DNA of 64,000 nt. It comes from Devosia sp. ZB163 (GTDB lineage Bacteria; Pseudomonadota; Alphaproteobacteria; Rhizobiales; Devosiaceae). Every line of letters begins with the position of its first letter. The stretch's first letter is position 1. A model generated the notes under the pieces. It was not told where the DNA came from, made no database searches, and was given only the letters and a program-made list of their open reading frames with translations. The position numbers and the translations under genes are program-made. Below, piece after piece: positions 9,876 through 19,676 of the stretch. Where the stretch lies: the NCBI RefSeq assembly GCF_028613635.1, contig NZ_JAQRMY010000001.1, positions 972,331-1,036,330 on the forward strand, written 5' to 3'.

Positions 9876-10789
9876 TGGCCAGGCGACCTGGGGAAGGGCA
9901 GGGGTCTCCGCGCATCGACATCATCGCGCGGCTGAAGGCGCGGCTCGAAGAGGGCCACCGGGCCGAGATCCAGGTCATCGAAGCGATACTTGGCGACCTC
10001 CATTTCGCCACCACGGCGCCGATCGCCGAGATTGCCGCCCGGGCCGGCGTCAGCGAGCCGACGGTGACGCGCCTCGCCCGCTCGCTGGGCTTTGCTTCCA
10101 CCCGCGAGATGAAGGTGCACCTCGCCCAGGCCCTCGCCATCGGCGGCGCCTACCTGCGGGCCCCTGAGTCCGTTTCGGACGGCCAGCACACGTCCAACCA
10201 GGTCGTCGCCACCATCTGCAGCCGGGCCCATGCCGCGCTCGACCTCATCAGCGTCGCGCTGGCCCAGGCCGACGTCACGGTCCTGGGCGAACTCCTCGCC
10301 GGCGCCAGCCGCGTCATCGTCTACGGCACCGGCGGCAACTCCTCGATGGCGGCAGTCGAGCTGCAGAACCGCCTCTTCCGGCTTGGTCTCAACAGCAACG
10401 CCTATGCCGATCCGCAACTGCAATCGATGAGCGCCTCGGTCGCCGACAAGCGCACCGTCATCGTCGCCTTCTCGACGTCCGGCCGGGTCCGCTCGGTGAT
10501 CGATGCCGTGGTCATCGGCCGCCAGTATGGCGCCACCTGCATCGCCATCACCAAGCCGGGCTCGCCCCTCGCCGATGCGGCGCAGCACGTGCTGCCCTTC
10601 GTCTTCGAGGAAGACCAGAACCTCTACAAGCCCTCGTCGTCCCGCTTCGCCATGCTCGCCGTGGTCGACATCCTCGCCATGGCAGCCGCCGAGGCGGTCG
10701 GGCCGCAGGTCCTCGAGCTTCTCCGCCGCGTCCGCCAGAGCCTCAACACCCTCGAAGCCGGCGGCCCCATGCAGCCGATCGGCGACTAG
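9872..10789 (+). CDS. MurR/RpiR family transcriptional regulator
   Basis: 305 residues: an N-terminal RpiR helix-turn-helix (ATTAPIAEIAARAGVSEPTV at about residues 46-65) and a C-terminal SIS phosphosugar-binding domain (VIVYGTGGNSSMAAVELQNR ... VIVAFSTSGRVRSVIDAV ... ITKPGSPLADAA). It overlaps the ATPase stop by four bases (ATGA), so the two are cotranscribed. It probably controls the divergent binding-protein/permease/MlrC operon in response to a phosphorylated sugar derivative. Whether it represses or activates cannot be read. Confidence 0.93.
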   Translation: MMARRPGEGQGSPRIDIIARLKARLEEGHRAEIQVIEAILGDLHFATTAPIAEIAARAGVSEPTVTRLARSLGFASTREMKVHLAQALAIGGAYLRAPESVSDGQHTSNQVVATICSRAHAALDLISVALAQADVTVLGELLAGASRVIVYGTGGNSSMAAVELQNRLFRLGLNSNAYADPQLQSMSASVADKRTVIVAFSTSGRVRSVIDAVVIGRQYGATCIAITKPGSPLADAAQHVLPFVFEEDQNLYKPSSSRFAMLAVVDILAMAAAEAVGPQVLELLRRVRQSLNTLEAGGPMQPIGD

Positions 10790-10923
10790 CGCCGGCGTTT
10801 CCAAGTATAATCAAGTTACGTCCTGTAAAGCACGCCGCCTCAATCTACGTGCGCGGCTTTTGATATTATTAACTTGGCGCTGATTGGATGGCAGCGTGAT
10901 GTAACGACCGCTCGGGGGCGTCG

Positions 10924-11970
10924 GTGCGTGTATTGATTGTCGATGACTCGAAGTCGAGCCTGGCCTTCCTTGGCCACGTGCTCGGGAGCCTCGACGGCAT
11001 AGAGATCCAGACCTGCCTCAGACCGTCCCTCGGACTTGCCGCGGCTGCTGCCGCCCAGTTCGACCTGGTGCTGGTCGACAACGTCATGCCCGAGATGGAC
11101 GGGGTCGAGCTCACCCGGCGCCTGCGCGCCGAGCCGGCCTATCGCTCGGTCCCCATCGTCATGGTGACCTCCGACATTTCCCCAGCGCTGCGCCTCAAGG
11201 CCGTCGCGGCCGGCGCCACCGATTTCGTCAACAAGCCGTTCGATTCCACCGAGCTGCAGGCCCGCGTGAAGAACCTGCTCGCCCTGCGCCAGGCCCAGAT
11301 CGAGCTCGCCGATCGCGCTGCCTGGCTGGCGCGCGAGGTCGAGAGCGCCACCCGCCACCTCGTCGACCGCGAGGAAGAGATCATCTGGCGACTGGCCCGC
11401 GCCATCGAGTACCGCGATGGCGACACAGGCGGCCACGTCTCGCGCGTCGCGCTGATCTCGTCGCTCATTGCCGGGGCCCTCGGCCTCAGCCCCGAGCGCT
11501 GCCGGCTGATCTATCTCGCCGCGCCCCTGCACGACATCGGCAAGATCGGCATCCCCGACGCCGTCCTCGGCAAGCCCGGCAAGCTCACCGCCGAAGAGCT
11601 GACCGTCATGCGCCAGCACGTGACCATCGGCGCCCGCATCCTCGAGAAGGGCTCGTCCGAACTCGTCCGTACCGCCGAGCTTATTGCCCAGAGCCATCAC
11701 GAGCGCTGGGACGGCACCGGCTATCCCGGCCGCATCGCCGGCACCGATATCCCCATCGAGGCGCGCATCGTCGCTATCGCCGACGTGTTCGACGCCCTCT
11801 GCTCCGAGCGCCCCTACAAGAAGGCCTGGCCCGTCGAGGCCGCCTATCGCGAGGTCGCCTCGCTCTCCGGCACCCACTTCGATCCCGCCTGTGTCGCCGC
11901 GTTCGAGCGCATGTGGCCCGAGATCGAAGCCCAGCTGGTCACCTCGGACCCCGTCCGCCTCGTCAGCTGA
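10924..11970 (+). CDS. Response regulator with HD-GYP c-di-GMP phosphodiesterase domain
   Basis: 348 residues. A receiver domain (acidic pair Asp7/Asp8, phosphoacceptor Asp52 in LVDNVMPEMDG, and Lys in VNKPFD) is followed by a short helix and an HD-GYP domain. The HD-GYP signature is intact: YRDGDTGGHVSRV, APLHDIGKIGIPD, and HHERWDGTGYPGRIAG. It should hydrolyse cyclic di-GMP in the cytoplasm under control of an unseen kinase. The start is GTG at 10924 (MRVLIVDDS). It precedes the chemotaxis cluster by about 460 bases, so is probably a separate unit with a functional link. Confidence 0.95.
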   Translation: MRVLIVDDSKSSLAFLGHVLGSLDGIEIQTCLRPSLGLAAAAAAQFDLVLVDNVMPEMDGVELTRRLRAEPAYRSVPIVMVTSDISPALRLKAVAAGATDFVNKPFDSTELQARVKNLLALRQAQIELADRAAWLAREVESATRHLVDREEEIIWRLARAIEYRDGDTGGHVSRVALISSLIAGALGLSPERCRLIYLAAPLHDIGKIGIPDAVLGKPGKLTAEELTVMRQHVTIGARILEKGSSELVRTAELIAQSHHERWDGTGYPGRIAGTDIPIEARIVAIADVFDALCSERPYKKAWPVEAAYREVASLSGTHFDPACVAAFERMWPEIEAQLVTSDPVRLVS

Positions 11971-12431
11971 CGCTTCCCCCGTTTCCCGCACCTAGGCATC
12001 CGTGGCCCGCCACTGCGGCAGCGTCGGCGCGCGGCCTGTCGTTCGTCGTGATCCGCCCGTCCTGTGTGGAACTCAGCAGTAATACTTCAGCAGCCGCAGT
12101 CATCGACGACTCGCTGCCGGCCTCGGTTGACTCGCTCAGAGTCACGCGACGACTCGTGCCGACTCCTTGTGAGTCAAAAGTTCATCGATATTAACCAGAC
12201 TATACATATAGAGACTGAAAATATCCGGATGTGACAAATAGTGCGTAACGGTAATCCTAGTTTAACTGATCCCGTTGAATGATCGGGGTGCTTAAAGGGG
12301 CAACAGAATTTCCGAGTGGACGCGGGGAGACTGTTACTCGTCCGGGACATCGTTCCGGCGACGACGGTCGCTTGCGCTCTAAGGCACACTGTATCGCAGA
12401 AGCCATACTCACTCGGGGCCAGAACGAACCC
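11971..12431. promoter_or_regulatory. Long leader of chemotaxis cluster, with AT-rich segment
   Basis: 460 bases without a convincing gene. It holds the six-site GANTC cluster (12108-12175) and then an AT-rich stretch, about 12176-12280, containing TATACATATAG, the likely promoter area of the che operon. A frame open from 12279 into the STAS gene lacks protein-like composition and is treated as leader. Confidence 0.5.
12108..12175. promoter_or_regulatory. Phased cluster of six GANTC (CcrM) methylation sites
   Basis: GACTC at 12108, 12129, 12151 and 12161 and GAGTC at 12139 and 12171: six GANTC sites in 68 bases. The last five starts are 10, 12, 10 and 10 bases apart, about one helical turn. 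GANTC is the target of the alphaproteobacterial cell-cycle methyltransferase CcrM and is normally sparse in GC-rich DNA. It lies just upstream of the probable promoter of the chemotaxis operon. Confidence 0.6.
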
Positions 12432-12761
12432 ATGTCGAGATCCAGTCCGCACCCGCTCCACTTGAGCGGCGATCTCTCCTTGCGCACAATTTCAGAACTG
12501 AAGGCCGAACTCAGCGCAGCCGTGGCCGGCTACGACGCGATCGTCGTCGTCACCGATGCCGTCGAAAGCGTCGATGTCGCCGTCCTGCAGTTGCTCGCCT
12601 CCGCGGCGCGCACCGCCGCCGAACGGGGCCGCACGCTGAGCCTCACGGCCAGCCCCGGCAGCCCCATGGCGCGGGCGCTGGTAGCGGCCGGCTTCGTTGC
12701 CGGTGACGGCAGCTCGAAGGTGCCCACCCTTTCCTGGACCATCGCACGCGAGGCGGCATGA
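12432..12761 (+). CDS. STAS domain protein, first gene of chemotaxis cluster
   Basis: 109-residue STAS (SpoIIAA/MlaB-like) domain: HLSGDLSLRTISELKAEL, then the conserved loop VVVTDAVESVDVAVLQLL, where a Ser/Asp at the anti-sigma-antagonist phosphosite would fall. I start at ATG 12432 (MSRSSPHPL); upstream in-frame codons are non-protein-like. It overlaps cheY by four bases. Small STAS proteins head several alphaproteobacterial che operons; their role in the array is not established. A scaffold or switch function is inference. Confidence 0.85.
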   Translation: MSRSSPHPLHLSGDLSLRTISELKAELSAAVAGYDAIVVVTDAVESVDVAVLQLLASAARTAAERGRTLSLTASPGSPMARALVAAGFVAGDGSSKVPTLSWTIAREAA

Positions 12762-13126
12762 CCAAGACCATCCTCACCATCGACGACTCTGCCTCCATCC
12801 GGCAGATGGTCGCCATGACCCTCAAGGGGGCCGGGCTCAACGTGCTCGAGGCCGGCAACGGGCTCGAAGGCTACAACACGGCCACCACCCAGACGGTCCA
12901 CGCCGTCGTCACCGATCTCAACATGCCCGTCATGAACGGGCTCGAGTTCCTGAAGAAGTTCCGCCAGCACCCCGCCGGCAAGGGCATCCCGGTGATCCTG
13001 CTCACCACCGAGTCCGACGAGGAGCTCAAGCGTCAGGCCCGCGAGTCCGGTGCCACCGGCTGGATCGTAAAACCCTTCAAGCAGGACCAGTTGCTGGCCG
13101 TCATCAAGAAGGTGACCGGCGCATGA
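12758..13126 (+). CDS. cheY: Chemotaxis response regulator CheY
   Basis: 122-residue single receiver domain: Asp9/Asp10, phosphoacceptor Asp53 in VVTDLNMPVMNG, the conserved Thr in LLTTES, and Lys in IVKPFK. It should be phosphorylated by the CheA encoded next and signal to the flagellar motor, or act as a phosphate sink. It overlaps the STAS gene and cheA by four bases each, indicating translational coupling. No second CheY is seen in the cluster. Confidence 0.95.
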   Translation: MTKTILTIDDSASIRQMVAMTLKGAGLNVLEAGNGLEGYNTATTQTVHAVVTDLNMPVMNGLEFLKKFRQHPAGKGIPVILLTTESDEELKRQARESGATGWIVKPFKQDQLLAVIKKVTGA

Positions 13127-15177
13127 GCAACGATCCCGCCGAGACTTTCCGCCAGGAGGCGCGCGAGCTGCTCGAGCAGCTCGAGCAGGGCCTGCTCGAC
13201 CTCGAGCACAACCCCGCCGACGACGACCTGGTCAACGCCGTCTTCCGAGCCCTGCACACCATCAAGGGCTCCGGCGCGATGTTCGGTTTCACCGATGTCG
13301 CGAGCTTCGTGCATGAGTTCGAGACCGCCTTCGACAAGGTCCGCAAGGGCCTGTCGCCGATCACGCCCGAACTCATCGCCGTTGCGCTCGACGCCAAGGA
13401 CCACGTGCACGCCCTGATCGAGGCGCCCGACAGTGCCGACGGCGCCGGCGAGCCGATCCTTGCCGCCCTCCGTGGCATCGTCGAAGGCGACAGCTTCCCG
13501 GACGCGCCCATGATCGACCCCGCGCCGGCTGCCGGCGTGCCGCTCGAGCCCACCGGCCGCTGGCGTATCCGCTTCCGGCTGCCTGCCGATGCCCTGGTGC
13601 ACGGCACCAACCCGATGCTGCTGCTCGGCGAGATCGCCGATCTCGGCCCCTGCGAGGTCACCGCGCTTGTCGATGCCGTACCGGGCCTCGAGGTCATCGA
13701 CCCCGAGTCCTGCCTCATCGGCTGGCAGGTCGACCTGACGCACGCGGATCCGGTTGCCGCGCTCGACGATGTCTTCCTCTTCCTCAAGGACGGCATGGAG
13801 CTCTCGATCGAGCCCCTCGCCATCGCCGCCATGACCGAGCCCGAGCTGCCGCCGGCAGCCGAGGCCATCCTCGATATCCTCGCCGAGGAAGTCGAGGCCC
13901 TGGCCGTCGTCGCGGATGTGCCGGCGCCCAAGGCGGCAAAGCCGTCGAAGGAGGCCAGGGAAGCCACGGCCGCCAAGTCCGAGACCGCCTCGACCTCCAT
14001 GCGCGTCCCCGCGGAGCGCCTCGACGAGCTCATGGACAAGGTCGGCGAACTGGTTATCGCCCAGGCCCGGCTGAGTCAGCTGGCCGCACTCAGCGCCGAC
14101 GGCAACCTCAAGACCGTCGCCGAGGAACTGGAGCGCCTGAGCTCGGGCCTGCGCGACACCACCATGGGCATCCGCATGGTGCCCATCGGCACGATCTTCT
14201 CGCGCTTCCGCCGCCTGGTCCACGACCTCAGCCGCGAGCTCGACAAGGAAATCGAGTTCATCACCACGGGTGAGGAAACCGAACTCGACAAGACCATGAT
14301 CGAGCGGCTCGCCGATCCGCTCGTCCACCTGATCCGCAACTCGGTCGACCACGGTCTCGAGAGCGCCGAACAGCGCATCAAGGCCGGCAAGTCCGCCAAG
14401 GGCACAGTGCGCATCTCGGCCGTCTATGCCGGCGCCGAGGTCGCGATCTCGGTGACCGACGACGGCGCCGGGCTGAACGCGGCCCGCATCCGCGCCAAGG
14501 CCGAAGAGCAGGGGCTGATCACGCCCGAGACCCGGATCGCCGATCAGGATCTCTACTACATGATCTTCGCCCCCGGCTTCTCGACCGCCAAGGAAGTGAC
14601 CTCGCTCTCCGGTCGCGGCGTCGGCATGGATGTGGTCAAGCGCACCATCGATGGCCTGCGCGGCAAGATCGAGCTCACGACCCGTCCGGGCGAGGGGACC
14701 ACCTTCACCCTGCGCCTGCCGCTCACGCTTGCCATCGTCGAGGGCATGCTCATTCGCGTCGGCAACGGCCGCTACTCGATCCCGCTCTCGGCGGTCGAGG
14801 AATGCGTCGAGCTGCCGGCCAGCGTCGCCACGCACTCGCGCGGCCGCAACTTCCTCGATATCCGCGGCAGCCTCGTGCCGTTCCTGCGCCTGCGCGACCT
14901 GTTCAGCACGCCCGGCGAGCCCGATGCCCACCAGAAGGTGGTCATCATCTCCTCGGGCGAGGGCCGCGCCGGTCTCGTCGTCGATCAGATCATCGGTAAC
15001 AACCAGACCGTCATCAAGCAGCTGTCGCATCTCCATGCCGGCATCGAGACCTTCTCGGGCGCGACGATCCTGGGCGATGGCGCCGTGGCGCTCATCCTCG
15101 ATACCTCGCGCCTCGTCTCCTACGGGCAGGCCTACGAGGAGAAGTTCCGGAACGAGAACGGCAGGGCCGCCGCATGA
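13123..15177 (+). CDS. cheA: Chemotaxis histidine kinase CheA
   Basis: 684 residues. P1 HPt domain with phosphoaccepting His45 (RALHTIKGSGAMFG); a middle region of about 200 residues; P3 dimerisation helix (MRVPAERLDELMDKVGELVIAQ); P4 ATPase with N-box LIRNSVDHGLESAEQR, G1 VTDDGAGLN and G2 LSGRGVGMDVVK; P5 CheW-like domain (GMLIRVGNGRYSIPLSAVEE) at the C-terminus. The start at 13123 (MSNDPAETF) forms an ATGA overlap with cheY; the open frame upstream is out-of-frame cheY sequence. It is the core kinase of the array and overlaps cheW by four bases. Confidence 0.97.
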   Translation: MSNDPAETFRQEARELLEQLEQGLLDLEHNPADDDLVNAVFRALHTIKGSGAMFGFTDVASFVHEFETAFDKVRKGLSPITPELIAVALDAKDHVHALIEAPDSADGAGEPILAALRGIVEGDSFPDAPMIDPAPAAGVPLEPTGRWRIRFRLPADALVHGTNPMLLLGEIADLGPCEVTALVDAVPGLEVIDPESCLIGWQVDLTHADPVAALDDVFLFLKDGMELSIEPLAIAAMTEPELPPAAEAILDILAEEVEALAVVADVPAPKAAKPSKEAREATAAKSETASTSMRVPAERLDELMDKVGELVIAQARLSQLAALSADGNLKTVAEELERLSSGLRDTTMGIRMVPIGTIFSRFRRLVHDLSRELDKEIEFITTGEETELDKTMIERLADPLVHLIRNSVDHGLESAEQRIKAGKSAKGTVRISAVYAGAEVAISVTDDGAGLNAARIRAKAEEQGLITPETRIADQDLYYMIFAPGFSTAKEVTSLSGRGVGMDVVKRTIDGLRGKIELTTRPGEGTTFTLRLPLTLAIVEGMLIRVGNGRYSIPLSAVEECVELPASVATHSRGRNFLDIRGSLVPFLRLRDLFSTPGEPDAHQKVVIISSGEGRAGLVVDQIIGNNQTVIKQLSHLHAGIETFSGATILGDGAVALILDTSRLVSYGQAYEEKFRNENGRAAA

Positions 15178-15668
15178 CCACCTTCACCGAACCCATGCGG
15201 GCGCTGACGCTGCGCCTCGATGACGAGCTCTTCGCCATCAGGGCCGAGAGCGTGCGCGAGATCCTCGATCTCGTCCCCGTCACCGAAGTGCCGAACTCCA
15301 CGGCCTTCGCCTTCGGGCTCATCAACGTGCGGGGGCGCGTCGTGCCCCTCGCCAACCTCAAGGTCGCCTTCGGCATGGCCGAGGTCGAGCCCGACCAGGA
15401 CACCCGCATCGTCGTCATCGAGACCGAGATCGACCAGGAGCCGACCGTCGTCGGCATCGTCGCCGACAAGGTCTACGACGTCACCGACATCGAGCCGGCC
15501 GCCATCGAGGAGGCCCCGCGCGTCGGCATGCGCTGGCGCCCCGACTACGTGCGCGGCATCGGCAAGCGCCGGGGGGACTTCATCATCATCCCCGACATGC
15601 AACGTATTTTCGAGATCGAAGGCCGCAGAAGCGGCACGTCTACGGCAGAGGAAAGGTCCGCATCGTGA
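15174..15668 (+). CDS. cheW: Chemotaxis coupling protein CheW (first copy)
   Basis: 164-residue CheW domain: [41 protein letters not shown], and [15 protein letters not shown]. It couples receptors to CheA. ATG at 15174 overlaps the cheA stop, and its own stop overlaps the GTG of the first receptor gene. The sequence differs clearly from the second CheW at 19677, so the two may serve different receptor contacts. Confidence 0.95.
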   Translation: MTTFTEPMRALTLRLDDELFAIRAESVREILDLVPVTEVPNSTAFAFGLINVRGRVVPLANLKVAFGMAEVEPDQDTRIVVIETEIDQEPTVVGIVADKVYDVTDIEPAAIEEAPRVGMRWRPDYVRGIGKRRGDFIIIPDMQRIFEIEGRRSGTSTAEERSAS

Positions 15669-17761
15669 GACTGACTATCAAGGCAAAACTGGCGGCCGTC
15701 TTCGGTGCCATCACGGTCATGTCGGGGGTGAGCATGTTCATTGCTCTGCAGAACCTCGACAAGATCAACCAGTCGCTCGACATCATCGTCAACGTGCAGT
15801 CGGCCAACACGATCGCCGTCGGCGATATCCAGACCGGCCTCGAGAGCATCGGTTCGCGCCTGCGTGCCATGATCATCAGCGACGATCTGGCCGAGATCGA
15901 GGACTACCGTTCCAAGATCGCCGAGAACAGCGCCGAGATCGACCAGCTGCAGGCCTACCTCGAGGGCAACGTCCACGACGAGACGGTCCGCGCCGACCTC
16001 ACCCAGTTCAACGCCCACATGCTCGAGCTCAAGGCGCAGACCCTCAAGGTCGAGGAGCTGGCCAAGCTCAACACCGATACCGCCGCGCTCGAGATCACCT
16101 CGACCGAAGGCAGCGCCGCGCTCGGCCAGGTCGAGGAAGCGATGACCGCGCTGACCAAGGCGCTGGGTGCCCGCGTTGCCGCCGGCGACGTCTCGGCCTT
16201 CCCGGCCTACCAGTCCGCCTCCCAGGCGTTCATGAACATCACCGACGTCTTCCGCCAGCAGCGCAACGTCCTCCTGGCCGCCAGCAATCCCGAGCTTCAG
16301 GACAAGTGGTTCGCCGACTACAAGGCCGGGCTCGCTAGCCTTGCCGAGCTGTTCCCGGCTCTGCAGCGCCAGGCGCCCGCCAGCGAGGCGGGCCTGGTCG
16401 CGGACGCTGCCAGGGCCCTCGAGGGGCTCGGCGCGGCCATGGACAAGGCTGTCAACGTCAGCATGCAGCGCGGGGACTTCAATGCCGAGGCAGCTTCCGA
16501 TGTCGCCAACGAGTTGCGTCGCTCCGCCAACGCCTCGCTTGAAAGCATGGTCGTCCGTCTGCGTGAACTGCTGACGCAGGCCGATGCCGACGCCGAGCAG
16601 CTCTACAACAGCTCGATGATACTGCTCCTGTCGCTGCTGATCGGCTCTGTCGTCATCGCCGCTCTTGCCGCCATCTGGATGATCATCTCGATCTCGAAGT
16701 CGCTGGGCGCCGCCCTGGGCCTCGCCAATGCCGTCGCCGGTGGCGATCTCAGCGCTGAGGCCAAGGTCAAGTCCGACGACGAGATCAAGGACGTGATCGA
16801 TGCCCTCAACCTGATGACCCGCAAGCTTCGCGAAGTGGTGTCGGAAGTCACGACCGCTGCCCGCAACGTCGCCTCCGGCAGCCAGGAACTCTCGGCCACC
16901 GCCGAGCAGCTGAGCCAGGGTGCCACCGAGCAGGCGTCCTCGACCGAAGAGGCCTCGGCCTCGATGGAAGAGATGGCTGCGACCATCAAGCAGTCGGCCG
17001 ACAACGCCACCCAGACCGAGAAGATCGCCCGCCAGTCGGCTGCCGACGCCAACACCTCCGGCGAAGCCGTGGGCAATGCGGTGAACGCCATGCAGACCAT
17101 CGCCGAAAAGATCATGGTCGTGCAGGAGATCGCCCGGCAGACCGACCTGCTCGCCCTCAACGCCGCGGTGGAAGCCGCCCGTGCCGGCGAACATGGTCGT
17201 GGCTTCGCGGTCGTCGCCTCCGAAGTGCGCAAGCTCGCCGAACGCAGCCAGGCTGCCGCCGCCGAGATCTCCACCCTCTCGGTCGACACCGTGAAGGCCG
17301 CCCGTTCGGCTGGCGATATGCTGAGCAAGCTCGTGCCGGACATCCGCCGCACGGCCGAACTGGTGGACGAGATCTCCGCCGGCTCGCGTGAGCAGAATGC
17401 CGGTGCCGCGCAGATCAACACCGCCATCCAGCAGCTCGACAAGGTGACCCAGCAGAACACTTCGGCCGCCGAGGAAATGTCGGCGACGTCCGAGGAGCTG
17501 GCCAGCCAGGCCGAGCAGCTGCAGAGCGCCATCAGCTACTTCCGCATCGACCAGAGCCAGCAGGCGCGCGTCGCGACGGCTGCCGATCGCGCCCCGCAGC
17601 GGGCCATCAAGAGCGCACAGCTGCGCGACGAGATCATGCAGAAGGCCCCGCACCTCAAGCGCACCAAGGCTCCGGCCCGCGCTTCCGGCGGCGGCTTCGA
17701 TCTCGAACTCGACGATATGGGCGACGACCTCGACGCCGAGTTCTCGCGCCGCAGCGCCTGA
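15665..17761 (+). CDS. Methyl-accepting chemotaxis protein (first)
   Basis: 698 residues. Cytoplasmic start and first membrane helix ([20 protein letters not shown]); a long periplasmic helical sensor domain (about residues 35-315, four-helix-bundle type, possibly two modules); second membrane helix ([20 protein letters not shown]); HAMP; then the signalling domain with hairpin tip [20 protein letters not shown]. The C-terminus is an acidic tail ([11 protein letters not shown] ... FSRRSA) shared in form with the next receptor. GTG start at 15665 overlaps cheW. The ligand is unknown. Confidence 0.95.
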   Translation: MRLTIKAKLAAVFGAITVMSGVSMFIALQNLDKINQSLDIIVNVQSANTIAVGDIQTGLESIGSRLRAMIISDDLAEIEDYRSKIAENSAEIDQLQAYLEGNVHDETVRADLTQFNAHMLELKAQTLKVEELAKLNTDTAALEITSTEGSAALGQVEEAMTALTKALGARVAAGDVSAFPAYQSASQAFMNITDVFRQQRNVLLAASNPELQDKWFADYKAGLASLAELFPALQRQAPASEAGLVADAARALEGLGAAMDKAVNVSMQRGDFNAEAASDVANELRRSANASLESMVVRLRELLTQADADAEQLYNSSMILLLSLLIGSVVIAALAAIWMIISISKSLGAALGLANAVAGGDLSAEAKVKSDDEIKDVIDALNLMTRKLREVVSEVTTAARNVASGSQELSATAEQLSQGATEQASSTEEASASMEEMAATIKQSADNATQTEKIARQSAADANTSGEAVGNAVNAMQTIAEKIMVVQEIARQTDLLALNAAVEAARAGEHGRGFAVVASEVRKLAERSQAAAAEISTLSVDTVKAARSAGDMLSKLVPDIRRTAELVDEISAGSREQNAGAAQINTAIQQLDKVTQQNTSAAEEMSATSEELASQAEQLQSAISYFRIDQSQQARVATAADRAPQRAIKSAQLRDEIMQKAPHLKRTKAPARASGGGFDLELDDMGDDLDAEFSRRSA

Positions 17762-17854
17762 CCTGACCAGGACCGACCGGATCGCGGGATGAGCCCGCGG
17801 TCCGGCACTACCCATCAGGCCGGTTGGGACCGGTGCGATAGTTTGGGGGATATT

Positions 17855-19666
17855 TTGAGAATTACGATCAAGCTGAAGCTCGCCGCCACCTTCGTGGGCA
17901 TTATCGCCCTCTCGGCCGTGAGCATGTTCATTGCGCTCCAGAGCCTCAACAGCATGGATGCTGCGTTCACTGCCGCCATGGAAAACAACGTCAAGCGCAT
18001 CGAGATCGCCTGGGCGCTTGAGCGCGACCTGCTCGAATTCTCGCGCGACGAGCACGACCTGATGCTCGCCACGACCACGGCGCAGACCACAGAGCTCACC
18101 GCCACGCTCGATCGCCTCATCGGCGAGATCCGCCAAGGCGCTGCCGACCTGAGCCAGCGCTCCAGCGAGGCCGGCCGCCCTGCGGTCGAAAAGTTCACCG
18201 CCAGGTTCGACGAGTACCTGATCGAGCACGCCGAAATCCGCCGCCTCGCGACTGCCAACCTCGATGTCGAGGCCTACGCGCTCGCGACCGACAAGGGCGC
18301 CACGGTGCTACATGAAGCGGAAGCCGCGCTCGAGGAAGTCGTCGCGCTCAACAACAGCCAGCTCGACGAGGCGGTCCATCACGCCCACGAGCTCTCGGCC
18401 GGCTCCACCATGCTGGTCATCGGCCTCCTGATCGGCACCGTGCTGATCGCCGCCGGTGCCGCCACCTGGATCATCCTCGGCATTTCGAAGGGCCTGAGCC
18501 GCGTCACCCAGGCGGTGAACGCCGTCGCCATCGGCGACCTCGACAACACCGTCACCGTCAAGACCAATGACGAAATCAAGGATCTCGTCGCCAAGGTCAA
18601 CGAGATGACCGCCAACCTCCGCACCACTGCCGGCCTCGCCGACCGAATCGCCGACGGCGACCTCACCGTCGAGCCCAGGCCGCTCTCGGACAAGGATACG
18701 CTCGGCCTGGCGCTTCAGCGCATGGTCGAAAAGCTGCGCGACGTGATCGCCGAGGCGATCAGCTCGGCCAACAATGTCTCGGCCGGCAGCCAGGAACTCT
18801 CGGCCACCGCCGAGCAGCTGAGCCAGGGTGCCACCGAGCAGGCCTCCTCGACCGAAGAGGCCTCGGCCTCGATGGAAGAGATGGCCGCGACCATCAAGCA
18901 GTCGGCTAACAACGCCACCCAGACCGAGAAGATCGCCCGCCAGTCGGCCGCCGACGCCATCGCCTCCGGCGAGGCCGTCAACAACGCGGTCGCCGCCATG
19001 CAGACCATCGCGGCCAAGATCATGGTGGTGCAGGAGATCGCCCGCCAGACCGACCTGCTCGCCCTCAACGCCGCGGTGGAAGCCGCTCGTGCCGGCGAGC
19101 ACGGTCGTGGCTTCGCGGTCGTCGCCTCCGAAGTGCGCAAGCTCGCCGAGCGCAGCCAGGCTGCCGCCGCCGAGATCTCCACCCTCTCCGACTCCACGGT
19201 GAAGACCGCGCAGTCCGCCGGCGACATGCTCGGCCGCCTCGTGCCGGACATCCAGCGTACCGCCGAGCTGGTCGAGGAGATCAGCGCCGGTGCCCGCGAG
19301 CAGAATGCCGGGGCGGCGCAGGTCAACGTCGCCATCCAGCAGCTCGACAAGGTGACCCAGCAGAACACCTCGGCCGCCGAAGAGATGTCGGCGACCTCCG
19401 AGGAGCTGGCCAGCCAGGCCGAGCAGTTGCAGAACGCCATCAGCTACTTCCGCATCGAGGCGGCACGCAACCAGGCCGCCGTCGAAACCCCGCGCAAGCC
19501 GTCCTACCGCCGGCCCGCTGCCCGCAGCGAAGCCGCCCGGCCCGCCGAGCAGTCGTCCCGCAAGCCGGTCCGGCAGGCCAGCGGCAACGGCGGCTTCGAT
19601 CTCGATATCGACGACAGCAGCGAGGACGAGCTCGACCGCGAGTTCACCCGTCGCGGCGCAGCCTGA
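17855..19666 (+). CDS. Methyl-accepting chemotaxis protein (second)
   Basis: About 603 residues: first membrane helix ([20 protein letters not shown]), shorter periplasmic four-helix sensor, second helix ([20 protein letters not shown]), HAMP, and a signalling domain almost identical to that of the preceding receptor. I choose TTG at 17855 because GGGGGAT lies just upstream and the N-terminus then aligns with the first receptor ([10 protein letters not shown] versus [10 protein letters not shown]). An ATG at 17789 gives an extra lead that does not align. It ends in an acidic tail ([16 protein letters not shown]). Tandem duplication with divergence of the sensor is the likely origin. Confidence 0.93.
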   Translation: MRITIKLKLAATFVGIIALSAVSMFIALQSLNSMDAAFTAAMENNVKRIEIAWALERDLLEFSRDEHDLMLATTTAQTTELTATLDRLIGEIRQGAADLSQRSSEAGRPAVEKFTARFDEYLIEHAEIRRLATANLDVEAYALATDKGATVLHEAEAALEEVVALNNSQLDEAVHHAHELSAGSTMLVIGLLIGTVLIAAGAATWIILGISKGLSRVTQAVNAVAIGDLDNTVTVKTNDEIKDLVAKVNEMTANLRTTAGLADRIADGDLTVEPRPLSDKDTLGLALQRMVEKLRDVIAEAISSANNVSAGSQELSATAEQLSQGATEQASSTEEASASMEEMAATIKQSANNATQTEKIARQSAADAIASGEAVNNAVAAMQTIAAKIMVVQEIARQTDLLALNAAVEAARAGEHGRGFAVVASEVRKLAERSQAAAAEISTLSDSTVKTAQSAGDMLGRLVPDIQRTAELVEEISAGAREQNAGAAQVNVAIQQLDKVTQQNTSAAEEMSATSEELASQAEQLQNAISYFRIEAARNQAAVETPRKPSYRRPAARSEAARPAEQSSRKPVRQASGNGGFDLDIDDSSEDELDREFTRRGAA

Positions 19667-19676
19667 GGAGAATGAG

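Noticed and set aside
12100-12180. GACTC/GAGTC cluster considered as a CRISPR-like array or terminator
   Set aside because: The recurring unit is only five bases in mixed orientation with no conserved spacer or long stem; CcrM sites explain it better.
13033-15036. Long minus-strand open frame opposite cheA
   Set aside because: Antisense shadow of a fully motif-supported CheA; no ribosome-binding site or family features.
15545-18229. Very long open frame on the minus strand opposite the receptor genes
   Set aside because: It is antisense to two clear chemoreceptors and a CheW; its Gly/Asp/Arg-rich translation lacks domains and arises from high G+C third positions.
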